Below, in pieces: positions 1-5,418 of a stretch of 6,234 nt of DNA. A program made the position numbers and the translations under genes. The stretch's first letter is position 1; each line of letters starts with the position of its first letter. The notes beneath the pieces were generated by a model. The model did no database searches. It was not told the DNA's origin and worked only from the letters and a program-made list of their open reading frames with translations. Source of the DNA: Leptotrichiaceae bacterium (lineage in GTDB: Bacteria; Fusobacteriota; Fusobacteriia; Fusobacteriales; Leptotrichiaceae); assembly GCA_030532815.1 (NCBI GenBank), contig JAUNKI010000119.1, positions 1-6,234 on the forward strand, in the 5' to 3' direction.

Positions 1-490
1 TGAAAGAAAAATGAGAGGATTTGTAGTGTGGTAGTAAAATTTGAAATAACAGTTTTACTGTAAAGATTGCAGAATATAATGGCATATATTCAAATAATTT
101 CAAGAATTGACAGTTAATTTAAATAAGGCAGCTGCCCTTTTACTATTATAGAAGTAAATCATTGTAGAGATAGGGAAACAGAAAAATAGGATAGCGAAAT
201 TTTATATTTAGTATAGTTTGATTTTGTCTTATTTTATTGATATCTGCTTAAATACTGTTATTCTGATATGATTTTATAAATGCTTGGGAATAGAAGGATT
301 AAAAAATAAAAGTTGCAGAAAGTATACTTATAAATTATCAGAAAAGTTATAATAAAGTTGAGTTAAAAATTTCCGAACTTTAGAAACAGTCAGTTCATCT
401 GAAAAAATTCATATGAGAAAAAGTAAAAATAAGTAAACTTCAAAGAAGTACGGATTATTAAAAAATTGCATAAAAGTAAAAAAGAGCGGC
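1..490. other. Intergenic stretch without a confident gene upstream of glyS
   Basis: All six frames are broken repeatedly by stops and no start codon with a Shine-Dalgarno opens a frame of useful length. Two short stretches read like protein: frame 3 at about 48-107, ending at TGA 108-110 (ending GIYSNNFKN), and frame 1 at 433-540, ending at TAG 541-543 (containing KKERLEKVLNTWYSDN). Neither has an in-frame start, so they could be decayed gene tails or chance. I find no tRNA, no T-box leader (no TGGNACC core) for the following synthetase gene, and no riboswitch I recognise. A hairpin at 125-141 is listed separately. Confidence 0.6.
125..141 (+). terminator. Possible weak terminator of an upstream gene
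   Basis: AAGG at 125-128 can pair with CCTT at 136-139 around a CAGCTGC loop, or GGC 127-129 can pair with GCC 134-136 around an AGCT loop. The GC-rich core GGCAGCTGCC stands out in an otherwise AT-rich stretch and is followed by CTTTTACTATT. The stem is short and the T-run is only four bases, so termination would be modest. It lies 15 nt after the TGA at 108-110, where a gene tail may end. Confidence 0.35.
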
Positions 491-519
491 TTGAAAAAGT
501 ATTGAATACGTGGTATTCT
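491..519 (+). promoter_or_regulatory. Probable glyS promoter, extended -10 type
   Basis: TTGAAA at 491-496 (4 of 6 matches to the -35 consensus, with TTGA intact) is separated by 17 nt from TATTCT at 514-519. The -10 is preceded by TG at 511-512 with one base between, the extended -10 signature. Transcription would begin near 526, giving a leader of about 30 nt before the GTG start. The same design (TTGAAA, 17 nt, TGn plus -10) recurs at the rpmE promoter in this window. TAATAT at 522-527 is an alternative -10 but lacks a well-spaced -35. Confidence 0.55.
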
Positions 520-557
520 GATAATATAAAAACTAATTTTTAGATAAGGAGAGAACA

Positions 558-2588
558 GTGAATTTTCTTTTTGAAATAGGATTGGAAGAGCTTCCTTCAA
601 GATATATAAACGAAGCTGAAGCTGATTTGGAAAAATTGATTAAGGTCGAATTGAAAAATGAAAGAATATCTTTTTCAGATGTTGAATCTTTCAGTACTCC
701 GAGAAGAATTGCAGTAATAGTAAAAGATATATCTGAAAAACAGGAGGACCTTAATAAAAAAAGTGTAGGTCCGTCAGTTGATATAGCATATAAAGACGGA
801 AAACTGACTAAAGCAGGAGAGGGCTTTGTAAAATCTCAGAATGCTGAAAATGAAGATATTAAAATAATAGAAAATGAAAAGGGAAAGTATATTTCCATTG
901 AAAAATTTTTAAAAGGTAAAAAAACTGAAGAAATACTTCCTCAAATTTTAAATGATGTATTAAGAAAAATGGAATTTGAAAAATCTATGAAGTGGGGAAA
1001 TAAACAGTTCAGATTTGCAAGACCTATAAAATGGTTTGTTACACTTTTAGGAAATAAAATTCTGGATTTTGAATTTGAAGGAATAAAATCTTCAAATAAA
1101 ACAAGAGGAATGAGATACTTTGCTTCTCAGGATATTGTAATTACCGAAGCTTCGGAATACGAAAAAATATTAACGGAAAATTTTGTAATTCCGAAAAAAA
1201 ATCGACGGCATGATGAAATTCTGAAAAGTATAAAAGAAAATTGTGAAAAAGATGGAGAAACTGTTATAATAAACGATTATTTACTGGAGGAAGTTGTAAA
1301 TCTCGTAGAATATCCTTATCCAATAAAAGGAGAATACAATAAAAATTATTTGCTGCTTCCTGAAGATATTACTACGATTACTATGGAAACTCACCAGAGA
1401 TATTTTCCTGTAAAAGATAGAGACGGAAAGCTGACAAATAAATTCGTACTTGTCAGAAATGCTCCGGAATATTCGGAAACGGTAAAAAAAGGTAATGAAA
1501 AAGTTATAGAGCCGAGACTTGCAGATGCAAAATTCTTTTTTGAAGAAGATTTAAAAAATAAATTTTCCGATAATATTGAAAAGCTGAAAGAAGTTACATT
1601 TCAAAAAGATATGGGAAGTATATACGACAAAATACAGAGAAGTCGAAAAATCGCCGAATATCTTATAGAAAAAACGGGAAAACAATCTGAAAGTGAAAAT
1701 ATATTAAGAACAGTAGAGCTGGCAAAGGCAGACCTTGTTACAAATGTAATAGGAGAAAAGGAATTTACCAAATTACAGGGATTTATGGGGTCGATTTATG
1801 CGGAAAAACAGGGAGAAAAGAAAAGTGTCGCTTTAGGAATATTTGAGCATTACCTGCCGAGATATCAGGGAGACAGTCTGCCTACTACAATAGAAGGAGC
1901 TTTAGCAGGTATCAGTGACAAGATGGATACGGTTATAGGATGTTTTTCAGTAGGGTTGAAGCCTACAAGTTCAAAGGATCCTTATGCTTTAAGAAGAGCA
2001 GTTCAGGGGATAGTATATGTCACACTGAACTCACGGCTTGAATATAATTATAAAGAACTTATAGAAAAATCATATGAAATATTTTCAGAGAATAAGAAAG
2101 TTTCTGAGAAAAACATAGTTACAGATGTAATCGAGTTTTTCAGACAGAGAATAATAAATGTTTTATCTGAAAAATACAGTAAAGATCTGATTAACTATCA
2201 GATTAATCTTGAAAATGATATTATAAAACTGGATAACAGATTATTCATTTTATCTGAATTATCTAAAACCGAAAAATTTGAAAAACTTATAAATATTCTT
2301 AAAAGGGTAAAAAATATAGTGAAAGATGAAAAAAATGATGTTACCGTAAATGAAAGTCTATTTGATACAGAAGAAGAAAAACAGATGCTTCTGCTTGCTG
2401 TTGAGTTAGAAAATGTTGAAAATAAAGACTTCTCAGAATGTATAGAAGTTTTATTGAAAAAAGAAGACATAATAAACAGTTTTTTTGATAATGTAAAAAT
2501 TAATGATGAAAATCAGGTAATTAAAAATAATAGAATATCACTTTTGAAAAAATTGGAAAAAGTTGTTGATAAAATAATATCATTATAA
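558..2588 (+). CDS. glyS: Glycyl-tRNA synthetase beta subunit
   Basis: This is the large subunit of the bacterial alpha2beta2 glycyl-tRNA synthetase, which charges tRNA-Gly in the cytoplasm. The alpha subunit (GlyQ) carries the aminoacylation core; the beta subunit supplies tRNA recognition. At 676 residues it is full length for the family. Family motifs run in order: FEIGLEELPS (5-14), STPRRIAV (46-53), GPSVD (71-75), KSMKWGNKQFRFARPIKWF (142-160), TRGMRYF (182-188), ETHQRYFPV (277-285), EPRLADAKFFFEEDL (318-332), QKDMGSIYDKI (349-359), the HD-type region ADLVTN to MGSIYAEKQGE (391-420), SDKMDTVIGCF (453-463) and KPTSSKDPYALRR (468-480). The lysine-rich C-terminal part (about 520-676) corresponds to the anticodon-binding region and is less conserved. 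The GTG start is chosen because AGGAG at 547-551 lies 6 nt upstream and the protein begins exactly at the conserved N-terminus; the next Met is residue 138. It appears monocistronic here, with glyQ not seen in the preceding 557 bp. Confidence 0.97.
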   Translation: MNFLFEIGLEELPSRYINEAEADLEKLIKVELKNERISFSDVESFSTPRRIAVIVKDISEKQEDLNKKSVGPSVDIAYKDGKLTKAGEGFVKSQNAENEDIKIIENEKGKYISIEKFLKGKKTEEILPQILNDVLRKMEFEKSMKWGNKQFRFARPIKWFVTLLGNKILDFEFEGIKSSNKTRGMRYFASQDIVITEASEYEKILTENFVIPKKNRRHDEILKSIKENCEKDGETVIINDYLLEEVVNLVEYPYPIKGEYNKNYLLLPEDITTITMETHQRYFPVKDRDGKLTNKFVLVRNAPEYSETVKKGNEKVIEPRLADAKFFFEEDLKNKFSDNIEKLKEVTFQKDMGSIYDKIQRSRKIAEYLIEKTGKQSESENILRTVELAKADLVTNVIGEKEFTKLQGFMGSIYAEKQGEKKSVALGIFEHYLPRYQGDSLPTTIEGALAGISDKMDTVIGCFSVGLKPTSSKDPYALRRAVQGIVYVTLNSRLEYNYKELIEKSYEIFSENKKVSEKNIVTDVIEFFRQRIINVLSEKYSKDLINYQINLENDIIKLDNRLFILSELSKTEKFEKLINILKRVKNIVKDEKNDVTVNESLFDTEEEKQMLLLAVELENVENKDFSECIEVLLKKEDIINSFFDNVKINDENQVIKNNRISLLKKLEKVVDKIISL

Positions 2589-2797
2589 AATTTAATTGAA
2601 AAATAATTTTAATTTTATAAAATTTAATTTTCTGAAATAGAAGAATTAAATAAAAATCTCTTTTTTTCTTCAAAAGATAAAAATGATTTAAGAGCAGTAT
2701 TTTCAATGTTAAAAGAAAAAGAATGGAAATTTGGGGAAATAAAAATTTACAGCAAAACAAAAATAAAAAAGTTCAAAAATAAAAAGTAAAAAAATAG
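2589..2797. other. AT-rich spacer between glyS and the ompA-like gene
   Basis: No gene with a start and ribosome binding site is visible. Three things are present: a 15-bp direct repeat TTATAAAATTTAATT (2583-2597 and 2615-2629, the first overlapping the glyS stop), a palindrome AATTTTATAAAATT at 2611-2624 that is the closest thing to a glyS terminator but has no GC pairs, and an open frame from 2628 to the TAA at 2787-2789 with protein-like composition but no start codon near its beginning. The last could be the remnant of a decayed gene. Confidence 0.5.
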
Positions 2798-2826
2798 TTG
2801 ATTTTTTTGGCAACATATAGTATAAT
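2798..2826 (+). promoter_or_regulatory. Strong promoter of the ompA-like gene
   Basis: TTGATT at 2798-2803 and a perfect TATAAT at 2821-2826 are separated by 17 nt. Transcription should start near 2833, giving a leader of about 60 nt. A short inverted repeat, AATCTT 2824-2829 and AAGATT 2835-2840, overlaps the end of the -10 box and the expected start site. It could be an operator, but it is short. Confidence 0.8.
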
Positions 2827-2849
2827 CTTAGAAGAAGATTAGGGAGACT

Positions 2850-2891
2850 ATTTGGAAAATCAAATGTTTGAAATATTAAGGAGGAAATTAA
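2850..2891 (+). promoter_or_regulatory. Leader of the ompA-like mRNA with element shared with the fadA leader
   Basis: ATTTGGAAA begins 42 nt before the start codon and is followed by a stretch similar to the leader of the first fadA-like gene (4073-4113): 17 of the first 23 positions match in my hand alignment. The leader ends in a strong Shine-Dalgarno, AAGGAGG at 2878-2884, 7 nt before ATG. The shared block could bind a small RNA or protein, stabilise the mRNA or enhance translation. This is inference from similarity and position alone. Confidence 0.4.
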
Positions 2892-3968
2892 ATGAAAAAG
2901 TTAGTTATTTTAGGAACAGCTTTATTAGCATTAAATGCTGTAGCATCAGAAATTCAATTTAAAGGTGGATATGACTTCACTAGAAAAGTGAAATCTGGAT
3001 ATGGTGATGATCTTAAACTTAAAGGTGGACCAACTTTAGGTGCTGAATACATTTTTGATAATCAAGGTGAATTTGAGTGGGGATTAGGAGCAGAGTACAA
3101 ATTATCTCCAAAATCTGGAAAGTTAGTAGATAAAAAAGATAAAACAAATAAAATTGCAAGAGTTGCTCCTGTTTATGCATTAGGTAAATTCAACATAATC
3201 ACTACAAATTCAGGAAATGATGCATTATATGTATTAGGAAGAGCAGGATATGCATTCGCTAATGAATCAAAAGAGCTTGGAAGAGCAGGAGTAGATGTTT
3301 CCGGTGGGCTGTATGCAGCAGCAGGGATAGGAACTGAATTCGGTCCTGTATCATTAGAAGCAGTTTACGAAAGAGCAAATTTGAAATTTAAAGCTGCTAA
3401 CGAAAGAGAAAGAGGAAAAGTAGATTCATTCGGATTAAAATTAGGATATAGATTCGGAAAATTACAAAATGACAGATCACCTAAAGTGATTACTCAGACA
3501 ATAACTGAAACTGTTAAAGTAGAACCAAAAATGGAACCAAAAGTAATAAATACTGCAACTGCTGTATTCCCTTTCAACTGTTCAGTTGAAGAGAAAAAAT
3601 GTGTAATCAAAGGATTCAAAGTTGACGGAAGAGTACCTAATCAGTCAGAAGCTAGAGATTTAGGAACTATCGCAAGCGTAATTAACCAATTTGCTGACGG
3701 TGGAACTATTGATTTCGTTGGACATACAGATTCTACTGGTTCTGATGCTTACAACCAAAAATTATCAGTAGCAAGAGCACAAAATGTTGCAAGACTGTTA
3801 AGAGAATACGGATTGAAAAATTCAATTTCTTACGGAACAATCACTGGTAGAGGAGAATCTCAACCTGCTGATACTAACAATACTGTTCAAGGAAGATACA
3901 ATAACAGAAGAGTTGAATTATTCTTCCAAAATGTAGATTTCAATAACGTAAGATTAATAAATCAATAA
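2892..3968 (+). CDS. OmpA-family outer-membrane protein (beta-barrel plus peptidoglycan-binding domain)
   Basis: The protein has 358 residues in three parts. A signal peptide occupies residues 1-18, with likely cleavage after AVA at 16-18. A glycine- and aromatic-rich region (about 20-190) has alternating strand patterns and ends in LGYRFG, as expected for a small OmpA-like barrel. After a linker (about 191-220) comes a C-terminal OmpA domain (about 223-347) with GHTDSTGSDAYNQKLSVARA and NNRRVELFF. D280 and R295 are 15 residues apart, the same spacing as E. coli OmpA D271 and R286, which hold the diaminopimelate of peptidoglycan. The expected role is tethering the outer membrane to the cell wall, possibly with pore function. 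C230 and C237 are the only cysteines and may form a disulphide at the front of the periplasmic domain. The ATG follows AAGGAGG by 7 nt. The gene has its own promoter and terminator and lies directly upstream of two adhesin-family genes. The class is secure; the exact orthologue name is not. Confidence 0.93.
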   Translation: MKKLVILGTALLALNAVASEIQFKGGYDFTRKVKSGYGDDLKLKGGPTLGAEYIFDNQGEFEWGLGAEYKLSPKSGKLVDKKDKTNKIARVAPVYALGKFNIITTNSGNDALYVLGRAGYAFANESKELGRAGVDVSGGLYAAAGIGTEFGPVSLEAVYERANLKFKAANERERGKVDSFGLKLGYRFGKLQNDRSPKVITQTITETVKVEPKMEPKVINTATAVFPFNCSVEEKKCVIKGFKVDGRVPNQSEARDLGTIASVINQFADGGTIDFVGHTDSTGSDAYNQKLSVARAQNVARLLREYGLKNSISYGTITGRGESQPADTNNTVQGRYNNRRVELFFQNVDFNNVRLINQ

Positions 3969-3990
3969 TCGGAATATAATTGAATATTTT

Positions 3991-4019
3991 AAAAAGAGCT
4001 ATTTACTTAGCTCTTTTTT
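3991..4019 (+). terminator. Terminator of the ompA-like gene
   Basis: An 11-bp perfect stem, AAAAAGAGCTA at 3991-4001 pairing with TAGCTCTTTTT at 4008-4018, encloses a 6-nt loop and ends in a run of T. It lies 22 nt after the ompA stop codon and directly before the next promoter, so it separates the two transcription units. Confidence 0.92.
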
Positions 4020-4030
4020 CTTAAAAAAGA

Positions 4031-4059
4031 TTGACAAGGAAATATAAATAATATATAAT
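4031..4059 (+). promoter_or_regulatory. Consensus sigma-70-type promoter of the fadA-like operon
   Basis: TTGACA at 4031-4036 and TATAAT at 4054-4059 are both perfect consensus hexamers with the ideal 17-nt spacing. Transcription would begin near 4066, giving a leader of about 48 nt. Consensus elements this good imply high basal expression, as expected for an abundant envelope protein. Confidence 0.9.
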
Positions 4060-4072
4060 ATATAAAAGATTT

Positions 4073-4113
4073 ATTTGGAAATACAATTAATTAAATATCT
4101 TTAGGAGGATGTT
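4073..4113 (+). promoter_or_regulatory. Leader of the fadA-like mRNA with element shared with the ompA leader
   Basis: ATTTGGAAA begins 41 nt before the start codon, almost exactly the distance seen in the ompA-like leader, and similarity continues through CAA and TT/AA positions downstream. The ribosome binding site AGGAGG (4103-4108) lies 5 nt before ATG. Because the two promoters are otherwise independent and the shared block sits downstream of both, it is more likely an RNA-level element than a transcription-factor site. Confidence 0.4.
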
Positions 4114-4494
4114 ATGAAAAAATTAGGAATTTTATTCGTATTGTTAAGTGCGGTTAGCTTCGCAGATTATCAGACAATAAATGCAAAATTTAACAAACTG
4201 GAAGGAGAATACAACCAGCTTGTCAATATGGAAAATCAGCAATATTCAAAATTGAGAGGAAATGCTGAAACAGCGGCTCAGGCATTACAAGAAAAACAGG
4301 CTTTAAAAGCGGCAATCGAAGAAAAAATGTCGAAATTGGAACAGACAAGAAATACAAAATATTTTAAAGGTGAATATGAAAATCTTGTAAAAGAATATGG
4401 AAATGTAGTAAAAGCATTAGACGCTGAAATAGCTTCATTATCTAAAGTAGTAGATAACTTTAATAAAGTAGAAGAATTAAAAGGAGGAAATTAG
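4114..4494 (+). CDS. fadA: FadA-family adhesion protein, first paralogue
   Basis: FadA of Fusobacterium nucleatum is a small secreted alpha-helical hairpin that forms filaments and binds host cadherins. This protein has the same plan: 126 residues, a signal peptide (1-17, cleavage after SFA), then a mature chain of about 109 residues that is almost wholly helical and coiled-coil in character, with no cysteine and no proline. The segments EYNQLVNMENQQYSKL (32-47), TAAQAL (53-58), NTKYFKGEYENLVKEY (80-95) and the end NFNKVEELKGGN (115-126) match the recalled layout of FadA, whose C-terminus also ends in a Gly-Asn pair. Hairpin and surface display are inferred from the family. It is the first gene of a two-gene operon; its last codons contain the ribosome binding site of the next gene. 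Host binding cannot be read from sequence, and a structural envelope role is also possible. Confidence 0.88.
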   Translation: MKKLGILFVLLSAVSFADYQTINAKFNKLEGEYNQLVNMENQQYSKLRGNAETAAQALQEKQALKAAIEEKMSKLEQTRNTKYFKGEYENLVKEYGNVVKALDAEIASLSKVVDNFNKVEELKGGN

Positions 4495-4496
4495 TA

Positions 4497-4889
4497 ATGA
4501 AAAAAAAATTAGCAGTTTTAGCAGGAGTATTAGTATTAAGTAGTATGGCTTTCGGTGCAGCACCGGCAAAAAAATCTTCTTTGGAAGACAGTTTAAACAA
4601 TTTGGAAAAACAGCTTCAGAGATTAGATCAAATGGAACAGCAGAAATTCAATGAACAGGCAGCTTTAGCACAGGCAGCACAGCAAAGACTGGACAAGTAT
4701 TTAGCTATGCAGGCAACTATCGATCAAAGAATAGCTGACATTGAAGCAAATGCAGATAGAAGTATTTTCGGAAAAGAATTCAAACAGAAAATGTCAGAAT
4801 TCAAGTCTTTAAGATCCGAATTGGATAAAGAAATCAAAAAAGAACAAAAAATACTTGAAGACTTTGAATTATTAAAATCTTTAAGATAA
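4497..4889 (+). CDS. FadA-family adhesion protein, second paralogue
   Basis: The protein has 130 residues: a signal peptide (1-20, cleavage probably after AFG), a short Ala/Pro/Lys linker (21-27), and a long helical, Gln/Lys/Glu-rich mature part with coiled-coil heptads. The segment LDQMEQQKFNEQAALAQAAQ (43-62) resembles the first-helix region of FadA, and SIFGKEFKQKMSEFKSL (89-105) is in the place of the NTKYFKGEY region of the first paralogue. It ends in LKSLR and lacks the terminal Gly-Asn. It starts 2 nt after the upstream stop, using AAGGAGG (4481-4487) inside the upstream gene with a 9-nt spacer, so the two are co-transcribed and perhaps translationally coupled. Divergence between the paralogues suggests different roles, or that they assemble together; neither can be decided from sequence. 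A generic periplasmic coiled-coil (Skp-like) protein is the main alternative. Confidence 0.82.
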   Translation: MKKKLAVLAGVLVLSSMAFGAAPAKKSSLEDSLNNLEKQLQRLDQMEQQKFNEQAALAQAAQQRLDKYLAMQATIDQRIADIEANADRSIFGKEFKQKMSEFKSLRSELDKEIKKEQKILEDFELLKSLR

Positions 4890-4926
4890 TTATTCAGTAA
4901 TATACTTAAAAAGATTATTTAATTAG

Positions 4927-4974
4927 TAAAAAATAGGTTTAAAATATGAAATTGATATTGGAGCCTATTTTTTA
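4927..4974 (+). terminator. Terminator of the fadA-like operon
   Basis: TAAAAAATAGG at 4927-4937 pairs with CCTATTTTTTA at 4964-4974, extended inward by U-G, U-A and U-G pairs (4938-4940 with 4961-4963). A second inner helix, AATAT 4943-4947 with ATATT 4955-4959, closes a 7-nt loop. The T-run in the 3' arm completes a rho-independent terminator, 38 nt after the stop of the second gene. Confidence 0.85.
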
Positions 4975-5001
4975 TTGTTGATATATTATAATAAAAAATA
5001 C

Positions 5002-5030
5002 TTGAAAATAACTCGAAAATATGATATTAT
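5002..5030 (+). promoter_or_regulatory. Promoter of rpmE, extended -10 type
   Basis: TTGAAA at 5002-5007 is 17 nt from TATTAT at 5025-5030, and TG at 5022-5023 with one base between gives an extended -10. Transcription should start near 5037, leaving a leader of about 47 nt. I see no recognisable Zur-type operator, although type B L31 genes are under zinc control in some other bacteria. Confidence 0.75.
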
Positions 5031-5083
5031 TATTTGAAATTATGAAATAAAATTCTAAATGAATAGATAGAAAGGAGTCACAT

Positions 5084-5323
5084 ATGAAAAAAGATATACA
5101 TCCTGATTATAAGTTTGTTGTATTTGAAGATACAAGTAACGGAGATAAGTTTTTAGGAAAATCCACAAAAAGTTCAAAAGAAACAACAACTTTTGAAGGT
5201 CAAGAATATCCTGTAATTAAAGTTGCGACAAGTTCGACTTCACATCCTTTTTATACAGGTAAATCTAAATTTGTTGATGAAACTGGAAGAGTTGATAAAT
5301 TTAAGAAAAAATATAATTTATAA
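5084..5323 (+). CDS. rpmE: 50S ribosomal protein L31, type B (zinc-independent)
   Basis: L31 bridges the large subunit to the small-subunit head. The 79-residue protein is full length for the type B form and carries its marks: MKKDIHPDY at the N-terminus, [13 protein letters not shown] (12-24), [19 protein letters not shown] (41-59) and [12 protein letters not shown] at the end. It has no cysteine at all, so it lacks the four-cysteine zinc site of type A L31 and belongs to the C-minus class. In organisms with both forms, the type B copy replaces the zinc form under zinc shortage; whether a type A copy exists elsewhere in this genome is unknown. AAAGGAG at 5071-5077 lies 6 nt before the ATG. 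It has its own promoter and a strong terminator, so it is probably transcribed alone, with some read-through into upp. Confidence 0.96.
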   Translation: MKKDIHPDYKFVVFEDTSNGDKFLGKSTKSSKETTTFEGQEYPVIKVATSSTSHPFYTGKSKFVDETGRVDKFKKKYNL

Positions 5324-5326
5324 TAT

Positions 5327-5372
5327 AAACAGAGTTACTATTTTCATATAGTAGTATTCTCTGTTTTTTTTT
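5327..5372 (+). terminator. Strong terminator between rpmE and upp
   Basis: AAACAGAG at 5327-5334 pairs with CTCTGTTT at 5359-5366, and an upper helix TACTAT 5336-5341 with ATAGTA 5348-5353 closes a 6-nt loop. A run of nine T (5364-5372) follows. It starts 3 nt after the rpmE stop and should block most read-through into upp. Confidence 0.92.
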
Positions 5373-5377
5373 AAGAA

Positions 5378-5394
5378 ATTTAAAAATTTTAAAT
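5378..5394. promoter_or_regulatory. Perfect AT palindrome just upstream of upp
   Basis: ATTTAAAA and TTTTAAAT are perfect 8-base arms around a single central A. The site lies 24 nt before the upp ATG and right after the rpmE terminator, where a upp promoter or operator would be expected. It contains no G or C, so chance in AT-rich DNA is a real alternative. Confidence 0.25.
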
Positions 5395-5418
5395 AACGGA
5401 ACGGAGTTGATTATACTA

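Noticed and set aside
2..85. Minus-strand frame reading leftward out of the window from ATG at 85
   Set aside because: There is no Shine-Dalgarno, the composition is antisense-like, and it runs out at the window edge, so it cannot be supported.
433..543. Frame-1 open stretch of 36 codons ending just before glyS
   Set aside because: It has charged, protein-like composition but no start codon or ribosome site, and it covers the probable glyS promoter; kept only as a remark on the intergenic stretch.
360..557. T-box or other tRNA-sensing leader before glyS
   Set aside because: No TGGNACC antiterminator core, no specifier-loop structure and no terminator before the start are visible; only a weak GAACT/AGTTC pair at 375-396.
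409..600. Minus-strand open frame of 63 codons across the glyS promoter and start
   Set aside because: It is a Phe/Leu/Ile-rich antisense reading of A-rich DNA, without ribosome site, overlapping a well-supported gene start.
2198..2470. Minus-strand open frame of 90 codons inside glyS
   Set aside because: It is a Ser/Phe-rich shadow of the lysine/glutamate-rich C-terminal part of glyS and shows no family features.
2521..2760. Minus-strand open frame of 79 codons after glyS
   Set aside because: Its Phe/Leu/Ile/Lys-only composition is typical of antisense AT-rich DNA, and it overlaps the end of glyS.
5407..5418. TTG 5407 as the start of upp
   Set aside because: It would add Met-Ile-Ile-Leu before the conserved [11 protein letters not shown]; family members begin at the ATG, although the spacing of the ribosome site does not settle it.
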